A DNA stretch of 64,000 nucleotides from Naasia sp. SYSU D00057 (GCF_017916505.1 NZ_JAFMSZ010000001.1:186001-250000), one strand, 5' to 3'; shown: positions 39,952 through 48,466, counted from the stretch's first letter. The notes: generated by a model not told the origin, from the letters alone. Numbers and translations: made by a program.

Positions 39952-41409
39952 ATGGACCAGACCCTGGCACCGCTGCTCACCGCACTCGCCGACTACCACG
40001 CGAAGAACCGGTACGGCTTCACCCCGCCCGCCCACCGCCAGGGGCGCGGAGTGGACGAGCACACGCTCGCGGTGATGGGCAAGGACCCGTTCCGCGACGA
40101 CGTCGTGGCGACCTCCGGCCTCGACGACCGGTCCTCGTCGAACGGCTACCTCACCAAGGCTCAGGAGCTGATGGCCGACGCCGTCGGCGCCGAGCAGTGC
40201 ATGTTCACGACGGCGGGCAGCTCGCTGTCGGTGAAGGCGGCGATGCTCTCGGTCGCCGGGCACAGCGGCTCCATCCTCATGAGCCGGGACGCCCACAAGT
40301 CGGTCGCCGCGGGGCTCATCTTCTCGGGGATGCAGCCCGCCTGGATCCCGCCGCGGTGGGACGGCGAGCAGCACCTCACGCATCCGGTGTCGCCCGCGCA
40401 GGTGGAGAAGGCCTGGGAGAATAACCCGGACGCGGCCGCCTGCCTGGTGGTCAGCCCCTCCCACTACGGCACGTCGGCCGACCTGCGAGCGATCGTCGAC
40501 CTCTGCCACAAGCGCGGCAAGCCGGTCATCGTCGACGAGGCGTGGGGCGCTCACCTGCCGTTCCACGAGGACCTGCCGACGTGGGCGATGGATGCCGGCG
40601 CCGACATCTGCGTCGTCAGCGTGCACAAGATGGGCCTCGGCTTCGAGCAGGGCAGCGTCTTCCACCTGCAGGGCGACCTCATCGACCCCGCCCACCTCTC
40701 GGCGTGCGCGGACCTGCTCATGACGACGAGCCCGAACACCCTCATCTACGCCGCGATCGACGGGTGGCGCCGGCACATGGCGCTCGACGGCAGGGAGGTG
40801 CTCGGCGCGGCGCTCGAGCTGGCGCGGAAGGTGCACTCCGACATCGAGCAGATCGAGGGGCTGCACGTGCTGCGCGACGAGTTCCTCGCCGAGGCGCACG
40901 AGCTCGACGAGCTCCGGCTCGTCATCGACCTGCAGAGGCTCGGCATCACCGGCTACCAGGCGACCGACTGGCTGCGCGAGAACCACCACATCGACATGGG
41001 GCTCTCCGACCACCGCCGGATCGGCGCCGACATCTCCCAGTCCGACGACGAGGACACCGTGCACCGCCTCCTCGAGGGGCTGAAGGACCTGGCCGCGCAC
41101 GCCGAGTCGTTCGAGCGGCCGCCGCAGATCATCCTCCCCGAGCCGGGCGAGCTCGAGCTGGAGCAGGCGGACCTCCCCCGCGACGCCTTCTTCGGCGAGT
41201 GCGAGATGGTGCCCGCCGACGAGGCCGTGGGCCGGATCGCCGGCGAGATGGCCACGCCCTACCCGCCCGGGACGCCCGCCTTCATCCCCGGCGAGCGTCT
41301 CAACGAGAGGGTGCTCGAGTACCTCCGCAGCGGATTGAAGCTGGGCATGAACGTGCCCGACGTCACCGATCCCACACTGGAGACGATCCGCGTCCGCAAG
41401 GAGAGGTAG
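39952..41409 (+). CDS. Orn/Lys/Arg decarboxylase family PLP enzyme
   Basis: A 485-residue fold-type I PLP enzyme. N-terminal ADYHAKNRYGFTPPAHRQGRG is typical; the cofactor Lys is K226 in VVSVHKMGLG, with D195 and H201 in IVDEAWGAH contacting the ring. It has the compact C-terminal domain of short amino-acid decarboxylases. The product could be cadaverine, agmatine or putrescine; the amino acid cannot be told. The ATG at 39952 has GAGAGGAC upstream and is preferred over 39916. Region 39871-39951 holds no other gene. Confidence 0.9.
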   Translation: MDQTLAPLLTALADYHAKNRYGFTPPAHRQGRGVDEHTLAVMGKDPFRDDVVATSGLDDRSSSNGYLTKAQELMADAVGAEQCMFTTAGSSLSVKAAMLSVAGHSGSILMSRDAHKSVAAGLIFSGMQPAWIPPRWDGEQHLTHPVSPAQVEKAWENNPDAAACLVVSPSHYGTSADLRAIVDLCHKRGKPVIVDEAWGAHLPFHEDLPTWAMDAGADICVVSVHKMGLGFEQGSVFHLQGDLIDPAHLSACADLLMTTSPNTLIYAAIDGWRRHMALDGREVLGAALELARKVHSDIEQIEGLHVLRDEFLAEAHELDELRLVIDLQRLGITGYQATDWLRENHHIDMGLSDHRRIGADISQSDDEDTVHRLLEGLKDLAAHAESFERPPQIILPEPGELELEQADLPRDAFFGECEMVPADEAVGRIAGEMATPYPPGTPAFIPGERLNERVLEYLRSGLKLGMNVPDVTDPTLETIRVRKER

Positions 41410-41464
41410 CGGCGGCCGTCCGTCGCACCGGCGCCGGGTGACGGGGGTCAGTGTCCGCGGTCAA

Positions 41465-41470
41465 TAGAGT
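41465..41470 (+). promoter_or_regulatory. -10 box (TAGAGT), leaderless layout, epimerase gene
   Basis: TAGAGT lies six bases before the GTG at 41477. Confidence 0.5.
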
Positions 41471-41476
41471 GCGTAG

Positions 41477-42442
41477 GTGCCCGATCGGATCGTCCTCGCC
41501 GGTGCGTCCGGCTTCCTCGGCCGCTATCTGACCGACGCGTTCCGCGCCGAGGGCGCATCCGTCGCCACCATCGGCCGCCGCGGCGCCGACGCGACGTGGG
41601 GCGATCCGGACGCGATTCGCCGCGTCCTCGACGGGGCCGACCTGCTCGTGAACCTCGCCGGCAAGAGCGTCGACTGCCGGTACAGCGCCCGCAACCGCGC
41701 CGAGATCCTGCGCTCCCGCGTCGAGACCACTCGCGCCCTCGCCGCCGCGGTCGCCGCCTGCACGGCTCCCCCGCCGCTGTGGATCAACTCGTCCACGGCC
41801 ACCGTCTACCGGCACGCCGAGGACCGGCCCATGACGGAGTCGGCGGGCGAGATCGGTGACGGCTTCTCGGTGAGCGTCGCGACCGCCTGGGAGGAGGCGT
41901 TCTTCGCCGGCGACCTCCCCGCCACGCGGCGGGTGGCGCTGCGGCTCGCGATCGTGCTCGGCGACGGCAGCTCGATGATCCCCCTGCTCGGCCTGACCCG
42001 GCTCGGTCTCGGCGGCTCCCAGCTCGACGGCCGGTGGCCCGCCACCCGTGCGCGTCTCGCAGCGGGCACCTACCACCGCTTCCGGTCCCGCGGCGGCCGC
42101 CAGCGCTTCAGCTGGGTGGCCCTCGAGGACGTGCTCGGCATCATCCGCTTCGTGCGCGATCATCCCGAGCTGGAGGGGCCGCTCAACGTCGCGTCGCCCA
42201 ACCCGTCCGACAACCGGACGCTGATGCGCATCCTGCGCCGCGCGGTCGGCATGCCGGTCGGCATCCCGCTGTTCCGGTGGATGCTCGAGCTCGGCGCGAT
42301 CGGCATCCGCACCGAGTCGGAGCTGATCCTCAAGAGCCGGTGGGTGGTGCCGAAGCGCCTGCTCGCGGCCGGGTACCGGTTCCGCCGACCGGATCTCGAG
42401 CCGACCGTGCGGGCGATCGTCGCGGAGCGCCGCCGCCGCTGA
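41477..42442 (+). CDS. TIGR01777/YfcH-like NAD(P)-dependent epimerase family protein
   Basis: A 321-residue extended short-chain dehydrogenase. Rossmann motif VLAGASGFLGRYLTDAF (about residues 6-22), VNLAGKSVDCRY, the SSTATVYRHAED active-site region, and a C-terminal domain LMRILRRAVGMPVGIPLFRWMLELG typical of TIGR01777 (DUF1731). The active-site Tyr (TVYRH) is kept. Substrate unknown. Start GTG with a leaderless layout. Confidence 0.9.
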   Translation: MPDRIVLAGASGFLGRYLTDAFRAEGASVATIGRRGADATWGDPDAIRRVLDGADLLVNLAGKSVDCRYSARNRAEILRSRVETTRALAAAVAACTAPPPLWINSSTATVYRHAEDRPMTESAGEIGDGFSVSVATAWEEAFFAGDLPATRRVALRLAIVLGDGSSMIPLLGLTRLGLGGSQLDGRWPATRARLAAGTYHRFRSRGGRQRFSWVALEDVLGIIRFVRDHPELEGPLNVASPNPSDNRTLMRILRRAVGMPVGIPLFRWMLELGAIGIRTESELILKSRWVVPKRLLAAGYRFRRPDLEPTVRAIVAERRRR

Positions 42443-42491
42443 TCCGGCGTCGGCGGCTGGGTCCATACTGCGGAGGCGAGGAGGTGCGGCG

Positions 42492-43061
42492 GTGGTCGAT
42501 CGGGAGACGCTCGAGTTCGCGGACGCGCGCGCCTTCGAGGACTGGGTCGCGGCGCACCACGACTCCTCCCCCGGCATCTGGCTGCGGATCGCGAAGAAGG
42601 GCAGCGGCATCCCGTCCGTCACCTACGACGAGGCGCTGCAGGTGGCGCTCGCCTGGGGCTGGATCGACGGGCAGAAGCGCCCGCAGGACGAGCGCCACTG
42701 GCTGCAGGGGTTCGGGCCGCGGCGGCCGCGGAGCGTGTGGTCGAAGCGGAACGTCGAGTTCGCCGAGCGGCTCATCGAGCAGGGCGGGATGCAGCCGAGC
42801 GGGCTCGCTCAGGTGGAGGCGGCGCGGGCGGACGGCCGCTGGGACCGCGCGTACGACGGCCCCCGCAACGCGGTGGTGCCGCCCGATCTGCAGGAGGCGC
42901 TGGATGCGGACCCCCGCGCCGCGGAGAGCTTCGCCCGACTGAACAGCACCAACCGGTTCGCGATCCTGTATCGGGTGCAGGACGCCAAGCGGCCGGAGAC
43001 GCGTGCGCGGCGGATCGCGCAGTTCGTCGACATGCTGGCGCGTGGCGAGAAGCTGTACTGA
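42492..43061 (+). CDS. YdeI/OmpD-associated family protein
   Basis: A 189-residue protein of the YdeI-like (bacteriocin-protection) family: FEDWVAAHHDSSPGIWLRIAKKGSG, VALAWGWIDGQKRPQDERHWLQGFGPRRPRSVWSKRNVEF, and FARLNSTNRFAILYRVQDAKRPETRARRI. Function unknown; relatives are reported near stress genes. Start GTG at 42492 with GGAGG nine bases upstream; a CATACT -10-like sequence is further up. Confidence 0.9.
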   Translation: MVDRETLEFADARAFEDWVAAHHDSSPGIWLRIAKKGSGIPSVTYDEALQVALAWGWIDGQKRPQDERHWLQGFGPRRPRSVWSKRNVEFAERLIEQGGMQPSGLAQVEAARADGRWDRAYDGPRNAVVPPDLQEALDADPRAAESFARLNSTNRFAILYRVQDAKRPETRARRIAQFVDMLARGEKLY

Positions 43062-43105
43062 CCCGCGCCGGCGGCCTCCGCCGGCGGCGCCGGGACCGGC
43101 CAGGG

Positions 43106-45532
43106 TCAGCCGGTCGCGGCCGTCGGGGCGGGCGTCGCCTCTGCCGCCGGCTCGGAGGGCGTGACAGGCGTGGACGGCGCGGGCTCCGGTGCGGGCGCCG
43201 GGCCCTCCTCGGCGGGCGGGGAGGACGGCTGGGTCGACGGCTCGGGATCGGACGGCGCCTCGGGCTCTGGCCCTTCCGTCCCACCCGCTCCGTCCGGATC
43301 CGGGTCGCTCGAGCCGTCCGGTGACGAGGAGGGGTCCGGGGCCGGTGAGGGAGTGCCGCCCCCGGTCGCCGGCGCCCCGGTCGCGGGCGCGGGCACGGCG
43401 GCGGGGTCCTTCGCGATCACCTCCGCGATGCGCGCCTTGAACTCGGTCAGCCGCGCCTCGAGCTCGGAGAGCGGCACGTCGGCGATGTGCGCGCCGAACT
43501 CGGCGAGCTCCTGCCAGAGCGCCTGCAGCTCCGCGAGCGTCGCGTCACTGAGCGGGCCGTCGAGGGTCAGCACCAGCTGCTGGGCGAGCGCGTAGCTGAC
43601 GCAGTCGATGCAGTTGTAGTTGACCGCGGCGGCGAGGTTCTGCGGGACGGCGACATCGGCCTGGCCGACCACGAGGACGACCTGGAAGCCGACAGCGACT
43701 GCGGCGCAGCCGTCGCAGCTGGCGAACGCGAAGGCCTCGTTCGTCGTGTCGACGATGTCGTCTTCGACCCAGACCAGAGCGAACGCCACGTCGTACACGA
43801 TGGTCCCGTCCTCGGTGTTGACGGCGAGCGCCTGGCTGTCCCCCTCCTTGGGCGCGCTCGGCCGGTCGAACGGGAAGACCCAGGCCGGCGCCGGCGCGTC
43901 GGTCGCGGCCCCTGCGCCTGCGCCGCGGCCTTCGCCGTCCGTGCGAGGCAGCAGCATCACCGACATCGCCGGGTCGTCGGCGGTCGGCAGCGGGCCGTCC
44001 TCGGGCCATAGGACGACCTGCCGGCCCGTATCCCCGGCGGCCATCACGGCCGTCTGATGCTGTCCCGGCGCGAGCGCGCGGACGGCGGAGGTGACGGTCC
44101 CGTCCTCGTACGCCTGCACCGGCCGATAGGTGCCGGGGGCCGGCCACCACGCCACGGCGAGAGCGGCGACCACGGCGGCGGCGACGAGGGCGGCGATCCC
44201 GCGGCGGACCGGGCGCCCGGAGGTCCGCCGCCAGGCGGACAGCGCCAGCTGCCGGACCATCCGGATCAGGAGGTAGCCCATCCCGGCGACCGGGACGGCG
44301 ATCGCGAGCATGGCGAGGATCCGCACGGCCATGCCGCCGGCATCCCCCGCGTCCGCGGCGGCCGAGAGCATCCCGGACTGCTCGCCGAGGCTCGCGAGCG
44401 CCGTGCCGACGATCCGCGGGAAGGCCAGGACGAGGAGGACCGCGCTGAGCAGCAGCAGCGGGACGACGAGGAGCACCCACAGCGTGATGACCGCGCGCGC
44501 GCCCGGCTTGAGCACCCGGTTCTCCGGGTCCTTCCAGCGCCACGGCAGCAGTCCGCGAAGGGTGGGTCCGATGCGCTGGAAGAGGTCCGGCACCCCCGTC
44601 GTGTCGGCGAGCACGTGGTAGCCGTCGAAGCGGACCACGGGCGCCAGCTGCCGGACCATCAGGAGCACCTGGCTCGCGACGACGAGCAGGAGTGCGTCGT
44701 CGCGCGTGAGGAGCCACACCAGGCCGATGAGCACGGCGACGATCGCGTTGAAGTAGAGCCCACCGAGGTCGGTCCGGATGCGGCCCCAGCGGCCGAGCCG
44801 ATAGGAGTCGGTGACGTCGGTGTAGAACGCGGGCCACACGAGGTAGAGGCCCGCTCCCATGGCGCCGGGTGCCGCTCCCCCTCGAGTGGCGGCGGCGGCG
44901 TGCCCGAACTCGTGCAACCCGGCCGACAGCAGCGTGAGGACGAAGACGAGCAGGAGGAGCCCGGGACGGTCGAACGCCTGGCGCGTCGCGGCGGCGAGGC
45001 CCCGCTCGAACAGCACCCACCAGCACACCGCCGCGAACGCGAGCAGCACCGGCACGGCGATGAAGGGGGTGAAGAGCCGGGCGAACGGCGCGGTGAGGCG
45101 GCGGGTCCGCTCGGGATCCGTGACGGTGACCCGAAGGCGCATGCGCAGCAGCGGGTCCGACCGCTTCAGCTCCGGCTCGCCGCCGTCGGGTCGCCGCAGC
45201 AGGCCGAGCGGGAGGAGCTGCGAGCCGATCAGCTGCCGGACGTCCGACGGCGCGACCGACCGCTGCAGGGCGCCGCTGACCGCGCCGGCGATGTCCGCCA
45301 CCGTGCGCTCGCCGTCGACCGCGTCGAGGAGCGCGTACAGCAGTGGGGTCAGCTGCAGGACCTGGCCGTCCGCCCGTCGGACGAGCGCGGGCGGCGTCCG
45401 GTAGCCGGACCCGTCGAGCGCTCCGAGCAGCTGCACACCCTCCGCCCGGGCCGGGACCCAGGCGTCGGAGGAGGGATCAGCGGGGGCCGGTGGGCCGCCG
45501 ACCGGCGACGGCCCACCGGTGCCGATGCTCAT
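43106..45532 (-). CDS. M50-like membrane metalloprotease with PqqD-like N-terminus and secreted tail
   Basis: An 808-residue multi-pass protein. Residues 30-120 look like a PqqD-type winged helix (LLYALLDAVDGERTVADIAG), the fold used as RiPP recognition element. The zinc protease core has HEFGH (207-211) in a membrane helix, a second-helix motif RFDGYHVLAD (301-310) and several further helices (about 150-175, 190-215, 260-275, 345-372, 402-420, 445-463). After the last helix comes a ~250-residue outside domain with two CxxC motifs (C606/C609 and C641/C644) and a Pro/Glu/Ser-rich tail (712-808). No function is known to me; the domain order resembles peptide-maturing M50 proteins. The ATG at 45532 lies three bases after the stop of the repeat-protein gene, so they form one operon. 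Confidence 0.8.
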   Translation of the reverse strand: MSIGTGGPSPVGGPPAPADPSSDAWVPARAEGVQLLGALDGSGYRTPPALVRRADGQVLQLTPLLYALLDAVDGERTVADIAGAVSGALQRSVAPSDVRQLIGSQLLPLGLLRRPDGGEPELKRSDPLLRMRLRVTVTDPERTRRLTAPFARLFTPFIAVPVLLAFAAVCWWVLFERGLAAATRQAFDRPGLLLLVFVLTLLSAGLHEFGHAAAATRGGAAPGAMGAGLYLVWPAFYTDVTDSYRLGRWGRIRTDLGGLYFNAIVAVLIGLVWLLTRDDALLLVVASQVLLMVRQLAPVVRFDGYHVLADTTGVPDLFQRIGPTLRGLLPWRWKDPENRVLKPGARAVITLWVLLVVPLLLLSAVLLVLAFPRIVGTALASLGEQSGMLSAAADAGDAGGMAVRILAMLAIAVPVAGMGYLLIRMVRQLALSAWRRTSGRPVRRGIAALVAAAVVAALAVAWWPAPGTYRPVQAYEDGTVTSAVRALAPGQHQTAVMAAGDTGRQVVLWPEDGPLPTADDPAMSVMLLPRTDGEGRGAGAGAATDAPAPAWVFPFDRPSAPKEGDSQALAVNTEDGTIVYDVAFALVWVEDDIVDTTNEAFAFASCDGCAAVAVGFQVVLVVGQADVAVPQNLAAAVNYNCIDCVSYALAQQLVLTLDGPLSDATLAELQALWQELAEFGAHIADVPLSELEARLTEFKARIAEVIAKDPAAVPAPATGAPATGGGTPSPAPDPSSSPDGSSDPDPDGAGGTEGPEPEAPSDPEPSTQPSSPPAEEGPAPAPEPAPSTPVTPSEPAAEATPAPTAATG

Positions 45533-45535
45533 CCG

Positions 45536-46285
45536 CTACTGCTGCAGGTCCGACTGCTGGTCGGCGGTGGCGGTGGCCGCCCCGTCGATCTGCTGGCTGA
45601 TGATCGCATCCTGCTGGGCGATCGCGGTCGCCTCGCTGCCGACGGAGCCGATGTTCGCCGCGACCGCGGCGTCGATGGGCGCCGCGACGTTGGCGTTGGC
45701 GGCGACCGCGCCGTTGATCGGCGCCGCGATGCCGGCGGCCGCGTCGAGGTTCACGTCGACGTTGAGCAGGCCGCCGTCGAGGGCCGACGTGACGTCGTCG
45801 ACCGTGCCGCCCACATCGGGCAGGGTGCCGTCGGGGAGGGTGCCGTCCGGAAGCGTGCCGTCCGGCAGGGTGCCGTCCGGAAGCGTGCCGTCGGGGAGGG
45901 CGCCGGCCGCGTCGGCGGTGCCGGCGTCCTCGGTGCCTGGGGCGGCCCCGGCATCGGTCGTCGAGTCCTGATCGATGCCGCTGTCCTGGGCTGCAGTGGC
46001 GGTGGCCTCGGCGTTGATGCCCTGGTCGATCATCACCCCCTGGTCCGAGAGCGCCTGCGCCGTCGAGCCGTCGGAGAGGATGTTCGCGCCGACCGCAGCA
46101 TCGATGGGCGCGGCGACGTTCGCGTTGGCCGCGACGGCGAGGTCGATGGGGGCCGCCACGTCGAGATCCAGGTTGAGGTCGGCGTTGAGGTCGAGGATCG
46201 ACGCGACCTCCTTGTCGGGGAGCGCCGTGACCGTCTCGGCCGCGAGCTCGTCCTGCGAGAGCGGGGGAAATTCCTTCTCGTTCAT
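45536..46285 (-). CDS. repeat-rich Ala/Asp protein with duplicated 56-residue unit and LPDGT tandem repeats
   Basis: A 249-residue acidic protein. N-terminus MNEKEFPPLSQDELAAETVT reads like a leader (no signal peptide). Two 56-residue copies (about 43-98 and 186-241) share the VAANANVAAPIDAAV core and continue alike to the ATATA ends. Between them lie an Asp/Ala/Gly linker, five perfect LPDGT repeats (130-154) and a VDDVTSALDGGLLNVDVNLD segment. No Cys, no membrane helix. It directly precedes the M50-like gene; I read it as the likely substrate or cargo, which is inference. The ATG at 46285 follows AAGGGAG. Similar proteins of no known function occur in other actinobacteria. Confidence 0.8.
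   Translation of the reverse strand: MNEKEFPPLSQDELAAETVTALPDKEVASILDLNADLNLDLDVAAPIDLAVAANANVAAPIDAAVGANILSDGSTAQALSDQGVMIDQGINAEATATAAQDSGIDQDSTTDAGAAPGTEDAGTADAAGALPDGTLPDGTLPDGTLPDGTLPDGTLPDVGGTVDDVTSALDGGLLNVDVNLDAAAGIAAPINGAVAANANVAAPIDAAVAANIGSVGSEATAIAQQDAIISQQIDGAATATADQQSDLQQ
45824..45898. repeat. five tandem 15-bp repeats (coding LPDGT x5)
   Basis: Five in-frame 15-bp units within the repeat-protein gene, each coding Leu-Pro-Asp-Gly-Thr with small silent differences between units. Whole-unit gain or loss would keep the frame. Confidence 0.9.
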
Positions 46286-46328
46286 GTGATCTCCCTTTCC
46301 GATGCCGTATGCCGCATCTGCCGTGTCC

Positions 46329-46334
46329 ACGCTA
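46329..46334 (-). promoter_or_regulatory. candidate -10 box (TAGCGT) for the repeat protein-M50 operon
   Basis: TAGCGT on the minus strand, 43 bases before the ATG at 46285, giving a short leader that contains the ribosome site. No clear -35 is seen. Confidence 0.35.
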
Positions 46335-46454
46335 TTGAGGAGCGCTCACCGGCGAGAGGGGTTGCGCGACAGCGTCGATGTTTGGCAGTAGCTGGGAGAT
46401 CGCTCCTCGTCCGCTGACGAAGAGAAGGGACTGGACCGTCTGACGCGGGCCGGG

Positions 46455-47147
46455 TCAGGCTTCGGTGCGCTCGACCGGCTGGAGCTTGGCGAGCTGCCGC
46501 TCGATCCCGATCTCGATGAGGCGCACCTTCCCGGCGAGGTCCTTGCCGGGCGCGAGCAGCAGACCCGCCTTGATGCCGCCGAAAGTGACGGTGACGTCGG
46601 CGGGCAGCACGACGTGATCCGCGACGCTGCCGTCGTCGGCGCCGACTCCACTCGGGATGTCGACCGCGACGACGGTCGCGGCCTCCGGGCCGGCGAGCAG
46701 CGGCAGCAGCCCGCGGACCACGTTCCGCGCGGCGCCGCGCAGGGCGCCGGAGGAGCCGATGCCGAGGATGCCGTCGAGGATCACGTCGGCGTGTGCGGCC
46801 GAGTCGACCGCCTCGTCCGTCGACACCACGCGGGCGCCGGCGCGCACCGCGGCCGCCATGCCGTCCTCGTGCGTGCGGTCGAGCACCGGCAGCACGAGGA
46901 CGTCGGCGCCCTTGGCCGAGAGCTCGGCGGCGGCGAAGAGGGCGTCTCCCCCGTTGTTGCCGGGCCCGGCCAGAACGAGCACGCAGGGCCGCGCGGACCG
47001 CTGCAGGCCGTCGCGGCGGCGCTCGGCGAGAACTTTGCGGGTCTCAGCTGCGAGCCCCGCCGCGGCGCGAGCCATCAGCGGCTCGTGGTTGGCGAGGTGG
47101 GGCGCCTCGGCGGCCCGGATCTGCTCTGCGGAGTATCCGGCGGCCAT
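46455..47147 (-). CDS. nnrE: NAD(P)H-hydrate epimerase
   Basis: A 230-residue YjeF-N domain enzyme that epimerises damaged NAD(P)HX so that the matching dehydratase can repair it. Motifs: VLAGPGNNGGDALFAA (about residues 57-72), DVILDGILGIGSSGALRG, VVAVDIPSGVGADDG and VTFGGIKAGLLLAPG. In many bacteria it is fused to the NnrD dehydratase; here it stands alone and no nnrD is in the window. The ATG at 47147 has GGGAGG upstream. Confidence 0.93.
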   Translation of the reverse strand: MAAGYSAEQIRAAEAPHLANHEPLMARAAAGLAAETRKVLAERRRDGLQRSARPCVLVLAGPGNNGGDALFAAAELSAKGADVLVLPVLDRTHEDGMAAAVRAGARVVSTDEAVDSAAHADVILDGILGIGSSGALRGAARNVVRGLLPLLAGPEAATVVAVDIPSGVGADDGSVADHVVLPADVTVTFGGIKAGLLLAPGKDLAGKVRLIEIGIERQLAKLQPVERTEA

Positions 47148-47163
47148 CGGCGCCTCCCTCGGA

Positions 47164-47421
47164 TCAGACGGCGGCGAGCTTCTCTCGCAGCTCGGGGTCG
47201 CTGGGCTCGACGAGGTGGGAGCCGTCCGGGAAGACGATGACCGGGATGTTCATGCGCCCGCTGATCGCCCGCGCGCGGTCGGCCGCATCCTCGACGGCCA
47301 CGGTGTCCACATAGTCGTAGTCGACGCCGAGTCCGTCAAGCAGCCGCTTGGACCGGCGGCAGTCGCCGCACCAGTCGGCGCCGAACATGGTGACCTTGTC
47401 GAAAGCAGTATTCGCACTCAT
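47164..47421 (-). CDS. mycoredoxin-like glutaredoxin family protein
   Basis: An 85-residue thioredoxin-fold protein with the redox site WCGDC (Cys 18 and 21), cis-Pro in MNIPVIVFPDGSHLVEPS. Mycoredoxins reduce mycothiol-mixed disulfides in actinobacteria; the usual site is CGYC or CPYC, so CGDC is a variant. It ends 16 bases before the nnrE start, so the two may be one operon of redox and cofactor repair. Confidence 0.92.
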   Translation of the reverse strand: MSANTAFDKVTMFGADWCGDCRRSKRLLDGLGVDYDYVDTVAVEDAADRARAISGRMNIPVIVFPDGSHLVEPSDPELREKLAAV

Positions 47422-47472
47422 TGCTACTAGTCAACCAAGGAGCGGCGTGCGTCATTCCCGCCGGCCGGTCGC

Positions 47473-47478
47473 TACGGT
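47473..47478 (+). promoter_or_regulatory. -10 box (TACGGT), leaderless layout, DUF429 gene
   Basis: TACGGT lies seven bases before the ATG at 47486. Confidence 0.45.
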
Positions 47479-47485
47479 GAGCCCG

Positions 47486-48466
47486 ATGCAGTACATCGGG
47501 GTGGATCTGGCGTGGGGCGAGGGGTCCGCACAGCGGGCGGCCAAGGAGAGCGGGTTCGCGGTGCTCGACGGGCGCGGCGTCATCCGCGAGGCGGGATGGC
47601 TGCGCGGCATCGACGCCGTCGCGGACTGGCTGACTGCCACCGCGGAGCCCGGCGCCGTCATCGCGGTGGACGCACCCCTGGTCGTGCCGAACGCCACCGG
47701 CATGCGCACCTGCGAGAAGGAGGTCGGAAGCCGCTACGGCCGCTGGAGGGTGGCGGCCAACGCGAGCAACGCCGGCCTCGGGTGGCTCGGCGGCGTACGC
47801 CTGCGCGAGCGGCTCGAGGCAGCCGGGTTCCGGTACACGGACGGCACTGTCCCCGCGTCGCCGGAGGACCGCTCGTTCTTCGAATGCTACCCGTACACGA
47901 CCCTCGTCGGCATGGTCGAGCTCGGCTACGACGACGAGCGACCGCGGTACAAGCGGCTGAACGCGTCGCTGCCGGCGCCCGAGGGGCGGGCGCGCCGTGC
48001 GGTGGCGATGGACGAGCTGATCCGCAGGGTCGGGCTGCTCCGCGACGCGGAGCCGCCGGTCGATCTCGGCTCGCACCCGCTCACCAGCCGGCTGCTCGAA
48101 GAGCCGTCGACCGCCGTCGCCTCCGAGCACAAGCACCGCGAGGATCTCCTCGACGCGGTCCTCTGCGCCTGGACGGCCGCGATCTGGCACGTGCACGGCG
48201 AAGCGCGCACCCAGGTGCTCGGCCGCGACGACGCGCCGGACTCGGAGGGGCGGCGCGCCACGATCGTCGCGCCTGCCCGCGAGGAGCAGCGAGCGGGCCG
48301 GGGCAGGTCCAGCCGGCCGCGAGCGACCGAGGCCGGTCGCGGCTCGATCGTCGGGGTGCTGGAACTCGCCCTGCGCGAGCTGCGGCGCCTGCCGGAGGCC
48401 GACGAGCGCACCAGGCCGCACCTCGCCGATCTCCGGGACGAGCTGGACCGTCTCGCGCCGCGCTGA
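47486..48466 (+). CDS. DUF429 family protein
   Basis: A 326-residue protein of DUF429, an RNase H-like fold family. MQYIGVDLAWGEGSA (acidic residue in the first strand), VIAVDAPLVVPNATGMRTCE, SFFECYPYTTLVGM and EHKHREDLLDAVLCAWTAAIW match the family. Enzymatic role unknown. An extra C-terminal segment of ~85 residues (Arg-rich then helical) follows the usual domain. Divergent from the mycoredoxin gene. Confidence 0.88.
   Translation: MQYIGVDLAWGEGSAQRAAKESGFAVLDGRGVIREAGWLRGIDAVADWLTATAEPGAVIAVDAPLVVPNATGMRTCEKEVGSRYGRWRVAANASNAGLGWLGGVRLRERLEAAGFRYTDGTVPASPEDRSFFECYPYTTLVGMVELGYDDERPRYKRLNASLPAPEGRARRAVAMDELIRRVGLLRDAEPPVDLGSHPLTSRLLEEPSTAVASEHKHREDLLDAVLCAWTAAIWHVHGEARTQVLGRDDAPDSEGRRATIVAPAREEQRAGRGRSSRPRATEAGRGSIVGVLELALRELRRLPEADERTRPHLADLRDELDRLAPR

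Noticed and set aside
38659-41100. 813-codon minus-strand frame opposite YbdK copy 2 and the decarboxylase
   Set aside because: Antisense shadow of two well-supported plus-strand genes.
45824-45898. CRISPR-like or microsatellite array
   Set aside because: The 15-bp units are directly adjacent with no spacers and are in frame inside a coding region, so this is a protein tandem repeat.
43106-46285. Interpretation of the repeat protein as a classical lanthipeptide or bacteriocin precursor
   Set aside because: It has no Cys, is 249 residues long and no lanthionine synthetase, radical SAM enzyme or ABC exporter gene is adjacent.
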